A stretch of 64,000 nt of DNA. Origin: Streptomyces avicenniae. GTDB lineage: Bacteria > Actinomycetota > Actinomycetes > Streptomycetales > Streptomycetaceae. The notes beneath the pieces were generated by a model, which was given only the letters and a program-made list of their open reading frames with translations, had not been told where the DNA came from and ran no database searches. Shown here piece by piece: positions 55,975 to 64,000 of the stretch (within the stretch, counting starts at the first letter, position 1; each line of letters opens with the position of its first letter). The position numbers were made by a program, and so were the translations under genes. Location: positions 62,001 through 126,000 of the forward strand of contig NZ_JOEK01000010.1 in assembly GCF_000719135.1 (NCBI RefSeq), written 5' to 3'.

Positions 55975-56643
55975 ATGCTCAACAAGTACGCGCGGGCCTT
56001 TTTCACGCGTGTCCTCACGCCGTTCGCCGCCCTGCTGATCCGCCTGCGCGTGACCCCCGACATGGTCACCCTCATAGGGACGGCCGGGGTGATGGCGGGC
56101 GCGCTGGTCTTCTTCCCCCGGGGCGAGTTCTTCTGGGGCACGGTCGTGATCACGCTGTTCGTCTTCTCGGACCTCGTGGACGGCAACATGGCCCGCCAGA
56201 TCGGCACGTCGAGCCGCTGGGGCGCCTTCCTCGACTCCACACTCGACCGGGTCGCCGACGCGGCGATCTTCTCCGGCATCGCCCTGTGGTACGCCGGGCA
56301 GGGTGACGACGAGACGCTGTGCGCCGTCGCCCTCTTCTGCCTCGCCAGCGGCCAGGTCGTCTCCTACACCAAGGCACGCGGCGAGAGCATCGGCATGCCG
56401 GTCAAGGTCAACGGTCTCGTGGAGCGCGCCGAACGCCTCGTCATCACCCTCGTCCTCGCCGGCTTCGCCGGATGGGAGCGCACGTTCGACGTCCCGCACA
56501 TCGGCGTCCTGCTGCCGATCGCCCTGTGGGTCGTCGCGGCGGGCAGCCTCGTCACGCTCGTCCAGCGCATGGTCACCGTGCGCCGGGAGGCGGCCGAGGC
56601 CGACGCGGCGGAGGCCGCGGCGAAGGGACACGGCACGGCATGA
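55975..56643 (+). CDS. pgsA: CDP-alcohol phosphatidyltransferase, phosphatidylinositol phosphate synthase
   Basis: The protein has 222 residues and six membrane spans. The family motif D-x2-D-G-x2-A-R-x8-G-x3-D-x3-D is complete (DLVDGNMARQIG, then GAFLDSTLD). In actinobacteria the member at this locus makes phosphatidylinositol phosphate from CDP-diacylglycerol and inositol phosphate. The downstream mannoside genes fit that product better than phosphatidylglycerol phosphate. AAGGAC precedes ATG 55975, with a TACGAT -10-like box at 55915-55920. The stop overlaps the next gene (ATGA). Confidence 0.9.
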   Translation: MLNKYARAFFTRVLTPFAALLIRLRVTPDMVTLIGTAGVMAGALVFFPRGEFFWGTVVITLFVFSDLVDGNMARQIGTSSRWGAFLDSTLDRVADAAIFSGIALWYAGQGDDETLCAVALFCLASGQVVSYTKARGESIGMPVKVNGLVERAERLVITLVLAGFAGWERTFDVPHIGVLLPIALWVVAAGSLVTLVQRMVTVRREAAEADAAEAAAKGHGTA

Positions 56644-57539
56644 GGGAACGCCTCTCCGACGCCCTCTACGGCCTCGGCTGGAGCGCCGTCAAACGCCTCC
56701 CGGAACCGGCGGCCATGGCCCTGGGCCGCCGCATCGCCGACACGGCGTGGCGCCGCCGGGGGAGGGCGGTGCTGCGCCTTGAGTCCAACCTCGCCCGCGT
56801 CGTCCCCGACGCGGACCCCGCGCGGCTGCGCGAGCTGTCCCGGGCCGGGATGCGCAGCTACCTGCGCTACTGGATCGAGTCGTTCCGGCTCCCCGTCTAC
56901 GGACCCGAGCGCCGCAGGACCGCCTTCGCGCCCGCCGACGCCCACCTGCTCACCGACGGGCTCGCCTCGGGACGCGGCGTCGTCCTCGCCCTGCCCCACA
57001 TGGGCAACTGGGACCTCGCCGGGGCCTGGGTCGTCACGGCGCTCGAAACGCCCTTCGCGACCGTCCAGGAACGGCTGAAGCCCGAGTCCCTCTTCGACCG
57101 GTTCGTCGCCTACCGCGAAGGGCTCGGCATGGAGGTGCTGCCGCACACCGGCGGCGCCTCGTTCGGCACCCTCGCGCGGCGGCTGCGCGCGGGCGGCCTC
57201 GTCTGCCTCGTCGCCGACCGCGACCTCACCCGCTCCGGGGTCGAGGTCGAGTTCTTCGGCGAGACGGCCCGCATGCCCGCGGGCCCCGCGCTGCTCGCGC
57301 AGCAGACCGGCGCGCTGCTCCTCCCCGTGAGCCTGTGGTACGACGACTCACCGGTGATGCGGGGACGCGTCCACCCGCCGGTCCCCGTGCCCGACACTGG
57401 TACGCGTGCGGAGAAGACCGCCGTCATGACGCAGGCCCTGGCCGACACGTTCGCCGGGGCCATCGCCGCCCACCCCGAGGACTGGCACATGCTCCAGCGG
57501 ATGTGGCCGGGCGACATCCCCCCACGCGCCGGGCGGTGA
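56640..57539 (+). CDS. phosphatidylinositol mannoside acyltransferase (PatA-type)
   Basis: The protein has 299 residues. The lysophospholipid-acyltransferase HxxxxD motif is HMGNWD, with LVCLVADRDLTRSGVEVEFF and GPALLAQQTGALLLPV downstream. The enzyme acylates the mannose of phosphatidylinositol mannosides at the inner membrane face. The assignment rests on family plus position between pgsA and pimA. The ATG overlaps the pgsA stop. Confidence 0.88.
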   Translation: MRERLSDALYGLGWSAVKRLPEPAAMALGRRIADTAWRRRGRAVLRLESNLARVVPDADPARLRELSRAGMRSYLRYWIESFRLPVYGPERRRTAFAPADAHLLTDGLASGRGVVLALPHMGNWDLAGAWVVTALETPFATVQERLKPESLFDRFVAYREGLGMEVLPHTGGASFGTLARRLRAGGLVCLVADRDLTRSGVEVEFFGETARMPAGPALLAQQTGALLLPVSLWYDDSPVMRGRVHPPVPVPDTGTRAEKTAVMTQALADTFAGAIAAHPEDWHMLQRMWPGDIPPRAGR

Positions 57540-57606
57540 CGTGGCACGGCGGACGGGAGCGGTGGTCGAGGCGGAACCAGCTGAAGCGGGCGAGAAGGAG
57601 CACGGC

Positions 57607-58767
57607 ATGAGGATCGGCATCGTCTGCCCCTACTCCTGGGACGTGCCGGGCGGTGTCCAGTTCCACGTGCGGGACCTCGCCGAGCACCTGATCAGGCTCG
57701 GCCACACCGTCTCCGTACTGGCCCCGGCCGACGACGACACCCCCCTGCCGCCGTACGCCGTGTGCGCCGGGCGCGCCGTGCCCGTGCCCTACAACGGCTC
57801 CGTCGCACGGCTCAACTTCGGCTTCCTGTCCGCCGCGCGCGTCCGCCGCTGGGTGCACGAGGGCGACTTCGACGTCCTGCACGTCCACGAGCCCGCCACC
57901 CCCTCCCTGGCGCTGCTCACCTGCTGGGCGGCGCGCGGACCGATCGTCGCCACCTTCCACACGTCCAACCCGCGCTCCCGCGCGATGATCGCCGCCTACC
58001 CGATGCTCCAGCCCGCGCTGGAGAAGATCAGCGCCCGCATCGCCGTCAGCGAGTACGCCCGCCGTACCCTCGTCGAGCACCTCGGCGGCGACGCCGTCGT
58101 CATCCCGAACGGCGTGGACGTCGGCTTCTTCGCCCGCGCCGAGCCGAAGCCCGAGTGGCAGGGCGACACCATCGGGTTCGTCGGGCGCATCGACGAGCCG
58201 CGCAAGGGCCTTCCCGTCCTGATGCGCGCCCTCCCCGCCATCCTCACCGAGCGGCCCCGCACGCGGCTCCTCGTCGCGGGCCGCGGCGACGCCGAGGAGG
58301 CCGTCGCCGGACTGCCGCGCGAGATGCGCGACCGCGTCGAGTTCCTCGGCATGGTCAGCGACGAGGACAAGGCGCGGCTCCTGCGCAGCGTGGACCTGTA
58401 CGTCGCCCCCAACACGGGTGGCGAGAGCTTCGGCATCATCCTGGTCGAGGCGCTGTCGGCGGGCGCGCCCGTCCTCGCCAGCGACCTCGACGCGTTCGCG
58501 CAGGTCCTGGACGGCGGCGCCGCGGGGGAGCTGTTCCCGAACGAGGACGCCGACGCCCTCGCCGCGGCGGCCGTGCGGCTGCTCGGCGCGCCGGGGCGCC
58601 TGGCCGAACTGCGCGCGCGCGGCAGCGCCCACGTACGCCGCTTCGACTGGTCCACGGTCGGCGCCGACATCCTCGCCGTCTACGAGACGGTGACCGCGGG
58701 CGCGGGCGCCGTCGCCCCCGACGACAGGACCGGGCTGCTGGGGCGGCTCGGCTTCGCCCGCGACTGA
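57607..58767 (+). CDS. pimA: phosphatidylinositol mannosyltransferase (GT4)
   Basis: The protein has 386 residues with a GT-B glycosyltransferase fold. [20 protein letters not shown] is the characteristic start. [10 protein letters not shown] and [12 protein letters not shown] belong to the acceptor domain. [26 protein letters not shown] and the E-x7-E block [20 protein letters not shown] form the GDP-mannose site. The enzyme adds the first mannose to phosphatidylinositol. ATG 57607 has AAGGAG 7 nt upstream and is the conserved start. Confidence 0.93.
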   Translation: MRIGIVCPYSWDVPGGVQFHVRDLAEHLIRLGHTVSVLAPADDDTPLPPYAVCAGRAVPVPYNGSVARLNFGFLSAARVRRWVHEGDFDVLHVHEPATPSLALLTCWAARGPIVATFHTSNPRSRAMIAAYPMLQPALEKISARIAVSEYARRTLVEHLGGDAVVIPNGVDVGFFARAEPKPEWQGDTIGFVGRIDEPRKGLPVLMRALPAILTERPRTRLLVAGRGDAEEAVAGLPREMRDRVEFLGMVSDEDKARLLRSVDLYVAPNTGGESFGIILVEALSAGAPVLASDLDAFAQVLDGGAAGELFPNEDADALAAAAVRLLGAPGRLAELRARGSAHVRRFDWSTVGADILAVYETVTAGAGAVAPDDRTGLLGRLGFARD

Positions 58768-58785
58768 CCACTAGGGTGGCCCGGC

Positions 58786-59364
58786 GTGACCACCGTCATC
58801 TGGATCGTCGTCGCGCTCGTCCTCTTCGCGGGCTACCTCAGCTGGACCGCCGGACGGCTCGACCGCCTGCACGCCCGCTTGGACGCCGCCCGCGCGGCCC
58901 TCGACGCCCAACTGCTGCGCCGCGCCTCCATCGCGCAGGAACTCGCCACCGCCGGGGTCTTCGACCCCGCCGCCTCGATGGTCCTCTACCAGGCCGCGCA
59001 CACCGCGCGCCTGGCCCCGGAGGAACAGCGGGAGGTCGCGGAGAACGAGCTGAGCCAGGCCCTGCGCGCCGTCCTGTCCGACAGCACCCAGTTCCGCGTC
59101 GTGCAGGACGCGCCGGGCGGCGACGCGACGGCCGACGAGCTGGCCGCCGCCGTACGCCGCGTGCCGATGGCCCGGCGCTTCCACAACGACGGGGTCCGCG
59201 CCACGCGGGCCCTGCGGCGGCACCGGATGGTCCGGTGGTTCCGGCTGGCGGGCCACGCGCCGTTCCCCATGGCGTTCGAGATGGACGACGAGCCGCCGCC
59301 CGTCGTGGTCGAGTACGCGGCCGGGCGGCTCGGGCCCGGCCAGGGCTCCGCGCCGCGCGGCTGA
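58786..59364 (+). CDS. LemA-like membrane-anchored protein
   Basis: The protein has 192 residues. One N-terminal span ([17 protein letters not shown]) is followed by a helical region ([20 protein letters not shown]) like the coiled helices of LemA proteins. The C-terminal third is basic and then acidic. LemA proteins span the membrane once with the N-terminus inside or outside, and their function is not settled. It starts at GTG 58786, 18 bp after pimA, so it is likely the last gene of the phosphatidylinositol mannoside operon. Confidence 0.65.
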   Translation: MTTVIWIVVALVLFAGYLSWTAGRLDRLHARLDAARAALDAQLLRRASIAQELATAGVFDPAASMVLYQAAHTARLAPEEQREVAENELSQALRAVLSDSTQFRVVQDAPGGDATADELAAAVRRVPMARRFHNDGVRATRALRRHRMVRWFRLAGHAPFPMAFEMDDEPPPVVVEYAAGRLGPGQGSAPRG

Positions 59365-59594
59365 GGCGCGGGCCGGCCACCGGTCCACCCGGGGGTGATT
59401 GGCCCTTTCCCCGGGGGCCACCGGCGCGGTTCCCTGGAGAGGTGGCACCGGCCGTCCACGCGCCACCACGGCCCCGTGGACGCCGTACGAACGGGCTTAC
59501 GATGGAGTGGGCGTCCCGTCGCGTTTTCCGGCGGTACGTCCCGAATCGCCGCCCGTCCGTCCCATCCGTCGAACCGCCGAGTGAGGTCGAATCC

Positions 59595-60506
59595 GTGAGC
59601 ACGCCCCCCAGCACCCCGCAGGCCCCCGAGACCGGCACCGCCCGCGTCAAGCGCGGCATGGCCGAGCAGCTCAAGGGCGGGGTGATCATGGACGTCGTCA
59701 CCCCGGAGCAGGCGCGGATCGCCGAGGACGCGGGCGCCGTCGCCGTCATGGCGCTGGAGCGCGTCCCGGCCGACATCCGCAAGGACGGCGGCGTGGCCCG
59801 CATGTCCGACCCGGACATGATCGACGGCATCATCGAGGCGGTCTCCATCCCGGTGATGGCCAAGTCCCGCATCGGCCACCTCGTCGAGGCGCAGGTCCTC
59901 CAGGCGCTCGGCGTGGACTACATCGACGAGTCCGAGGTCCTGACCCCGGCCGACGAGGTCAACCACACCGACAAGTGGGCCTTCACCACTCCGTTCGTCT
60001 GCGGCGCCACCAACCTCGGCGAGGCCCTGCGCCGCATCTCCGAGGGCGCGGCGATGATCCGCTCCAAGGGCGAGGCCGGTACCGGCAACGTGGTCGAGGC
60101 CGTCCGCCACATGCGGCAGATCAAGGGCGACATCGGCCGCCTGCGCGCCCTCGACAACAACGAGCTGTTCGCCGCGGCGAAGGAGCTGCGCGCCCCGTAC
60201 GAGCTGGTCCGCGAGGTCGCCGAGCTGGGCAAGCTGCCCGTCGTCCTCTTCTCCGCGGGCGGCGTGGCCACCCCCGCCGACGCCGCCCTGATGCGCCAGC
60301 TCGGCGCCGAGGGCGTCTTCGTCGGCTCCGGCATCTTCAAGTCGGGCGACCCGGCCAAGCGCGCCGCCGCCATCGTGAAGGCCACCACCTTCTTCGACGA
60401 CCCGAAGGTGATCGCGGACGTCTCCCGCGGCCTCGGCGAGGCGATGGTCGGCATCAACATCGACGTCCTGCCCGAGGGTGAGCGCTACGCCACCCGCGGC
60501 TGGTGA
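59595..60506 (+). CDS. pdxS: pyridoxal 5'-phosphate synthase, lyase subunit
   Basis: The protein has 303 residues. It combines ribose 5-phosphate, glyceraldehyde 3-phosphate and ammonia from PdxT to make [53 protein letters not shown] (active-site lysine), and [16 protein letters not shown] are all conserved. GTG 59595 overlaps nothing upstream. The 230-bp region before it should contain the promoter, with TACGAT at 59498-59503 as a candidate -10. Its stop overlaps the pdxT start. Confidence 0.97.
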   Translation: MSTPPSTPQAPETGTARVKRGMAEQLKGGVIMDVVTPEQARIAEDAGAVAVMALERVPADIRKDGGVARMSDPDMIDGIIEAVSIPVMAKSRIGHLVEAQVLQALGVDYIDESEVLTPADEVNHTDKWAFTTPFVCGATNLGEALRRISEGAAMIRSKGEAGTGNVVEAVRHMRQIKGDIGRLRALDNNELFAAAKELRAPYELVREVAELGKLPVVLFSAGGVATPADAALMRQLGAEGVFVGSGIFKSGDPAKRAAAIVKATTFFDDPKVIADVSRGLGEAMVGINIDVLPEGERYATRGW

Positions 60507-61138
60507 GCGGGGGGCCCGCGCACGTGACCGGTCCCGTCGTCGGCGTCCTCGCCCTCCAGGGCGACGTCCGTGAGCACCTCACCGCGCTGGCGGCCGTCGG
60601 CGCGGTGCCCCGGCAGGTCCGCAGGCCGGAGGAACTGGCCGCCGTGGACGGCCTGGTGATCCCGGGCGGCGAGTCCACCACGATCTTCAAGCTCGCCGCC
60701 GCCTTCGGGCTGCTGGAGCCGCTGCGCGAGCGGGTGCGTGCCGGGCTGCCCGTCTACGGCTCGTGCGCGGGCATGATCATGCTGGCCGACAAGATCCTCG
60801 ACCCGCGCTCGGGCCAGGAGACGGTCGGCGGCATCGACATGATCGTGCGGCGCAACGCCTTCGGGCGGCAGAACGAGTCGTTCGAGGCGGCCGTGGAGGT
60901 GGCCGGGGTGCCCGGCGGCCCGGTGGAGGGCGTCTTCATCCGGGCCCCGTGGGTCGAGTCCACCGGCGCCGCCGCCGAGATCCTGGCGGAGCACGAGGGC
61001 CACCCCGTCGCCGTCCGGCAGGGGCGTCTGCTCGCCACCGCGTTCCACCCGGAACTGACGGGCGACCACCGTGTGCACCGGCTGTTCGTCGGGATGATCA
61101 CCGAAGCCGGTGGCGCGACGGGCGCGGACGGTGCGTGA
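60503..61138 (+). CDS. pdxT: pyridoxal 5'-phosphate synthase, glutaminase subunit
   Basis: The protein has 211 residues. Class-I-type glutaminase: [16 protein letters not shown] start, [10 protein letters not shown] oxyanion region, nucleophile in [11 protein letters not shown], and the His-Glu pair in [12 protein letters not shown]. It supplies ammonia to PdxS in a 12+12 complex. GTG 60503 forms a GTGA overlap with pdxS, and GTG 60524 is an in-frame alternative closer to the conserved start. Confidence 0.96.
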   Translation: MSGGPAHVTGPVVGVLALQGDVREHLTALAAVGAVPRQVRRPEELAAVDGLVIPGGESTTIFKLAAAFGLLEPLRERVRAGLPVYGSCAGMIMLADKILDPRSGQETVGGIDMIVRRNAFGRQNESFEAAVEVAGVPGGPVEGVFIRAPWVESTGAAAEILAEHEGHPVAVRQGRLLATAFHPELTGDHRVHRLFVGMITEAGGATGADGA

Positions 61139-61209
61139 CCCGTGGTAGCGGGCTGCCGGTAGGATCACCACGTCGGTTGAAGTTCTGGTGACATCGAAGG
61201 AGCAGCGCT

Positions 61210-61962
61210 GTGTCCGGCCACTCCAAGTGGGCAACCACCAAGCACAAGAAGGCCGTGATCGATGCCAAGCGCGGCAAGCTGTTCGCGAAGCTGATCAAGA
61301 ACATCGAGGTCGCGGCCCGCACCGGCGGCGGTGACCCGGACGGCAATCCCACGCTCTACGACGCCATCCAGAAGGCCAAGCGGAGTTCCGTCCCGAACAC
61401 CAACATCGACCGCGCGGTCAAGCGCGGCGCCGGGCTTGAGGCCGGTGGCGCCGACTACCAGGCGATCACCTACGAGGGGTACGGCCCGAACGGCGTCGCG
61501 GTGCTCATCGAGTGCCTCACCGACAACCGCAACCGCGCCGCGTCCGACGTACGCGTCGCCATGACCCGCAACGGCGGGTCCATGGCCGACCCCGGCTCGG
61601 TCTCGTACCTCTTCCACCGCAAGGGCGTCGTCCTGGTGCCGAAGAACGACCTGGCCGAGGACGACGTGCTCGGCGCCGTGCTCGACGCGGGCGCCGAGGA
61701 GGTCAACGACCTCGGCGACTCCTTCGAGGTCGTCAGCGAGGCCGGTGACCTCGTCGCCGTCCGCAGCGCGCTCCAGGACGCCGGGATCGACTACGACTCG
61801 GCCGAGGCCAGCTTCGTGCCCGCCATGCAGGTCGAGCTGGACGAGGACGGCGCCCGGAAGATCTTCCGCCTGATCGACGCGCTGGAGGACAGCGACGACG
61901 TCCAGAACGTCTTCGCGAACTTCGACGTCACCGACGAGATCATGGCCAAGGTCGAGGTCTGA
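61210..61962 (+). CDS. YebC/PmpR-family protein
   Basis: The protein has 250 residues. [20 protein letters not shown] is the family's N-terminus, [19 protein letters not shown] the first helix pair, and [19 protein letters not shown] the central beta block. Members have been described both as DNA-binding regulators and as ribosome-associated factors that ease translation of difficult motifs. The sequence does not decide. AAGGAG precedes GTG 61210, and TAGGAT at 61160-61165 is a likely -10. It lies upstream of ruvC, as in many bacteria. Confidence 0.93.
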   Translation: MSGHSKWATTKHKKAVIDAKRGKLFAKLIKNIEVAARTGGGDPDGNPTLYDAIQKAKRSSVPNTNIDRAVKRGAGLEAGGADYQAITYEGYGPNGVAVLIECLTDNRNRAASDVRVAMTRNGGSMADPGSVSYLFHRKGVVLVPKNDLAEDDVLGAVLDAGAEEVNDLGDSFEVVSEAGDLVAVRSALQDAGIDYDSAEASFVPAMQVELDEDGARKIFRLIDALEDSDDVQNVFANFDVTDEIMAKVEV

Positions 61963-62004
61963 CCCACCTCATGGCGGCGCCGGGACCTGCGCCGCTCCCC
62001 GCCG

Positions 62005-62027
62005 TTGTCGGTGCCGGCCGGTAGCCT
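62005..62027 (+). promoter_or_regulatory. RecA-NDp / PafBC-type DNA-damage promoter of ruvCAB
   Basis: TTGTCGGTG (62005-62013), eight bases, then TAGCCT (62022-62027) match TTGTCRGTG-N8-TANNNT. The -10 is 53 bp before the ruvC start. This class of promoter is established for mycobacterial DNA-repair genes. Confidence 0.75.
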
Positions 62028-62080
62028 GCCGGGCAGGCCGGTCGGCACGGACCGGGACGGGGACACGAGGGAGGCCGTCG

Positions 62081-62635
62081 GTGCGCGTACTGGGAGTTGA
62101 CCCCGGACTGACCCGCTGCGGCGTGGGGGTCGTGGACGGCTCGGCGGGCCGCAGGCTCGCCATGGTCGCCGTGGGCGTCGTCCGCACCCCCGCGGATCTC
62201 GACGCCCCGCGCCGACTCGTCCTCGTCGAGGCGGGCATCGAGGAGTGGCTCGACACGCACCGGCCAGAAGCGGTCGCCGTGGAACGGGTGTTCAGCCAGC
62301 ACAACGTCCGCACCGTCATGGGCACCGCCCAGGCCAGCGCCGTCGCCATGCTGTGCGCGGCCCGGCGCGGCCTGCCCGTCGCGCTCCACACCCCGAGTGA
62401 GGTCAAGGCCGCCGTCACCGGCTCGGGCCGCGCCGACAAGGCCCAGGTCGGCGCGATGGTCACCCGGCTGCTGCGGCTCGACGCACCCCCCAAGCCCGCC
62501 GACGCCGCCGACGCCCTGGCCCTCGCCATCTGCCACCTGTGGCGGGCACCGGCCGTCTCCCGCCTCCAGCAGGCACACGCCGCCGCGCGCCTCGGCGCCG
62601 CGGCCCCCGCTCCGAAGGGCATCCTCCCGTCATGA
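62081..62635 (+). CDS. ruvC: Holliday-junction resolvase RuvC
   Basis: The protein has 184 residues with an RNase-H-like fold. [18 protein letters not shown] provides the first catalytic aspartate (D7), [18 protein letters not shown] the glutamate, and the C-terminal [14 protein letters not shown] the last acidic residues. The enzyme cleaves Holliday junctions moved by RuvAB. It starts at GTG 62081 with GAGGGAGG upstream. Its stop overlaps ruvA (ATGA). Transcription is probably from the damage promoter at 62005-62027. Confidence 0.97.
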   Translation: MRVLGVDPGLTRCGVGVVDGSAGRRLAMVAVGVVRTPADLDAPRRLVLVEAGIEEWLDTHRPEAVAVERVFSQHNVRTVMGTAQASAVAMLCAARRGLPVALHTPSEVKAAVTGSGRADKAQVGAMVTRLLRLDAPPKPADAADALALAICHLWRAPAVSRLQQAHAAARLGAAAPAPKGILPS

Positions 62636-63252
62636 TCGCCTTCGTCACAGGACCGGTCGCCGCCCTCGCCCCCGACACCGCGGTCGTCGAGGTGGGCGGC
62701 ATCGGCATCGCCGTCCACTGCACGCCCGGCACCCTCGCCGGACTGCGCGCGGGGGAGGAGACCAGGCTCGCCACCTCGCTCGTCGTCCGCGAGGACTCGC
62801 TCACCCTCTACGGCTTCGCCGACGACGACGAGCGCCAGGTCTTCGAACTCCTCCAGACGGCCAGCGGCGTCGGCCCCCGGCTCGCCCAGGCGATGCTCGC
62901 CGTCCACAGCCCCGACACGCTGCGGCGTGCGGTCGCCACGGGGGACGAGAAGGCGCTCACCGCCGTCCCCGGCATCGGCAAGAAGGGCGCCCAGAAGCTC
63001 CTGCTCGACCTCAAGGACCGCCTCGGCGAGCCGGTCGGCACGCACCGGGCCGCCCTGCCCGCGCAGACCCCGGCGGGCTGGCGCGACCAACTGCTCGACG
63101 CGCTCGTCGGCCTCGGCTACGCCCAGCGCGAGGCCGACCGCGCCGTCACCGCCGTGACGCCGGACGCCGAGGCCGTCACCGCCTCGGGCGGCGAGCCCTC
63201 CGTCCCCGCCCTGCTGCGGGCCGCCCTCCAGACCCTGAACCGCGCCCGCTGA
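62632..63252 (+). CDS. ruvA: Holliday-junction branch-migration protein RuvA
   Basis: The protein has 206 residues. The N-terminal OB fold ([25 protein letters not shown]) is followed by two helix-hairpin-helix motifs ([17 protein letters not shown] and [20 protein letters not shown]). A flexible linker then leads to the C-terminal RuvB-binding domain ([20 protein letters not shown]). RuvA binds the junction as a tetramer and loads RuvB. The ATG overlaps the ruvC stop. Confidence 0.97.
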   Translation: MIAFVTGPVAALAPDTAVVEVGGIGIAVHCTPGTLAGLRAGEETRLATSLVVREDSLTLYGFADDDERQVFELLQTASGVGPRLAQAMLAVHSPDTLRRAVATGDEKALTAVPGIGKKGAQKLLLDLKDRLGEPVGTHRAALPAQTPAGWRDQLLDALVGLGYAQREADRAVTAVTPDAEAVTASGGEPSVPALLRAALQTLNRAR

Positions 63253-63286
63253 CCACCCCGCACACCCCCGCCAGGAGGCGATCCCC

Positions 63287-64000
63287 GTGACCCGGGACGA
63301 GTACGCGACCGAGGACGAGGACCGACTCGTCCGGTCGGCGGCGGACGGCGAGGACCTCGCCGTCGAGGCCGCCCTGCGCCCCCGGGACCTCGGCGAGTTC
63401 ATCGGCCAGCACCGCGTCCGCGAACAGCTCGACCTCGTCCTGCGCGCGGCGCGCGCCCGCGGCGGCACCGCCGACCACGTCCTGCTCTCCGGCGCCCCCG
63501 GCCTGGGCAAGACGACCCTGTCCATGATCATCGCGGCCGAGATGAACGCGCCCATCCGCATCACCTCGGGCCCGGCCATCCAGCACGCGGGCGACCTCGC
63601 CGCGATCCTCTCCTCCCTCACCGAGGGCGAGGTCCTCTTCCTGGACGAGATCCACCGGATGTCCCGTCCCGCCGAGGAAATGCTCTACATGGCGATGGAG
63701 GACTTCCGGGTGGACGTCGTGGTGGGCAAAGGTCCCGGCGCGACGGCCATTCCGCTCGAACTCCCGCCGTTCACCCTTGTCGGCGCCACGACCAGGGCCG
63801 GTCTGCTGCCGCCCCCGCTGCGCGACCGCTTCGGATTCACCGGCCACATGGAGTTCTACGGCACCGGCGAACTCGAACGCGTCGTCCACCGGTCCGCGGC
63901 CCTTCTCGACGTGCGCGTCACCGAGGGCGGCGCGGCCGAGATCGCGGGACGCTCCCGCGGCACACCCCGCATCGCCAACCGCCTCCTGCGCCGCGTCCGC
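63287..64000 (+). CDS. ruvB: Holliday-junction ATP-dependent helicase RuvB, N-terminal part (3' end outside window)
   Basis: 238 codons are present from GTG 63287 (AGGAGG upstream) to the right edge with no stop. Walker A is GAPGLGKTT from residue 69. Walker B is FLDEIHRM with D120. Sensor 1 is in [20 protein letters not shown], which also carries the arginine finger. The fragment ends in the small AAA+ lid domain ([14 protein letters not shown]). The acidic N-terminal extension before the core ([20 protein letters not shown]) is usual for actinobacterial RuvB. Confidence 0.97.
   Translation, partial: MTRDEYATEDEDRLVRSAADGEDLAVEAALRPRDLGEFIGQHRVREQLDLVLRAARARGGTADHVLLSGAPGLGKTTLSMIIAAEMNAPIRITSGPAIQHAGDLAAILSSLTEGEVLFLDEIHRMSRPAEEMLYMAMEDFRVDVVVGKGPGATAIPLELPPFTLVGATTRAGLLPPPLRDRFGFTGHMEFYGTGELERVVHRSAALLDVRVTEGGAAEIAGRSRGTPRIANRLLRRVR

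Overview
The window is a very GC-rich stretch of actinomycete chromosome, almost certainly from a Streptomyces. The evidence is codon bias toward G/C at third positions, frequent GTG starts, chains of ATGA/GTGA stop-start overlaps, and a sporulation gene (ssgB) that is a streptomycete marker. Gene order (argCJBDR, argH, metNIQ, cob genes, pabB/pabC, ssgB, thrS, pgsA/pimA, pdxST, yebC, ruvCAB) looks like conserved core-chromosome order for the genus, recalled from knowledge and not searched. I see no phage, insertion sequence, CRISPR array or replication origin.

Layout. 1-5.1 kb: the tail of an ECF-transporter S component, a DUF2510/LURP-one protein, a TmrB-like P-loop protein, and an ECF41-type sigma factor downstream of a short-chain dehydrogenase. 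5.1-14.3 kb: arginine biosynthesis, with argC-J-B-D-R in one overlapping operon behind an ARG-box promoter. Three unrelated genes follow (polyprenyl synthase, VOC protein, PNPOx-like protein), then argH, preceded by a collapsed remnant of argG that keeps its promoter, ARG box, start and stop. 14.3-15.3 kb: a Gfo/Idh/MocA oxidoreductase. 15.4-27.8 kb: a 12.4-kb five-gene operon (DUF4132 protein; 1659-residue unknown protein; MoxR-type AAA+ ATPase; DUF5682-VWA fusion; SWIM zinc-finger protein). This is an actinobacterial counterpart of the Escherichia coli yehI/yehL-M-P-Q set. 27.8-36.5 kb: hydrolase, aldo/keto reductase, acyltransferase, GlpQ-type phosphodiesterase, acetyltransferase, two small membrane proteins, and metNIQ behind a Cys-rich leader peptide. 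36.5-43.6 kb: an acetyltransferase, then the corrin/siroheme genes cobL, bluB-cobT fusion and cysG, with an overlapping SpoU methylase. 43.6-50 kb: a Ser/Thr kinase, a small membrane peptide, four tRNA genes, pabB/pabC, and small redox and membrane proteins. 50-64 kb: ssgB, an SRPBCC protein, tRNA-Val(CAC), thrS, a HIT protein, the phosphatidylinositol mannoside genes, pdxS/pdxT, yebC, ruvC/ruvA and the start of ruvB.

Most notable result. The promoter of the five-gene MoxR/VWA operon contains TTGTCAGTG-N8-TACAGT. This fits the RecA-independent DNA-damage promoter (RecA-NDp, PafBC-controlled) known from mycobacteria, TTGTCRGTG-N8-TANNNT. The same motif (TTGTCGGTG-N8-TAGCCT) lies upstream of ruvC in this window, as expected for a Holliday-junction resolvase operon. 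I infer that the poorly characterised MoxR-VWA-SWIM-DUF4132 system belongs to the DNA-damage regulon.

Other points of interest are the argG deletion remnant upstream of argH, the ECF41 promoter-like site in front of the SDR-sigma pair, the Cys-rich leader of metNIQ, the BluB-CobT fusion with a disordered N-terminus of about 370 residues, and two tRNA-Val(GAC) genes that share an exact 65-bp core.
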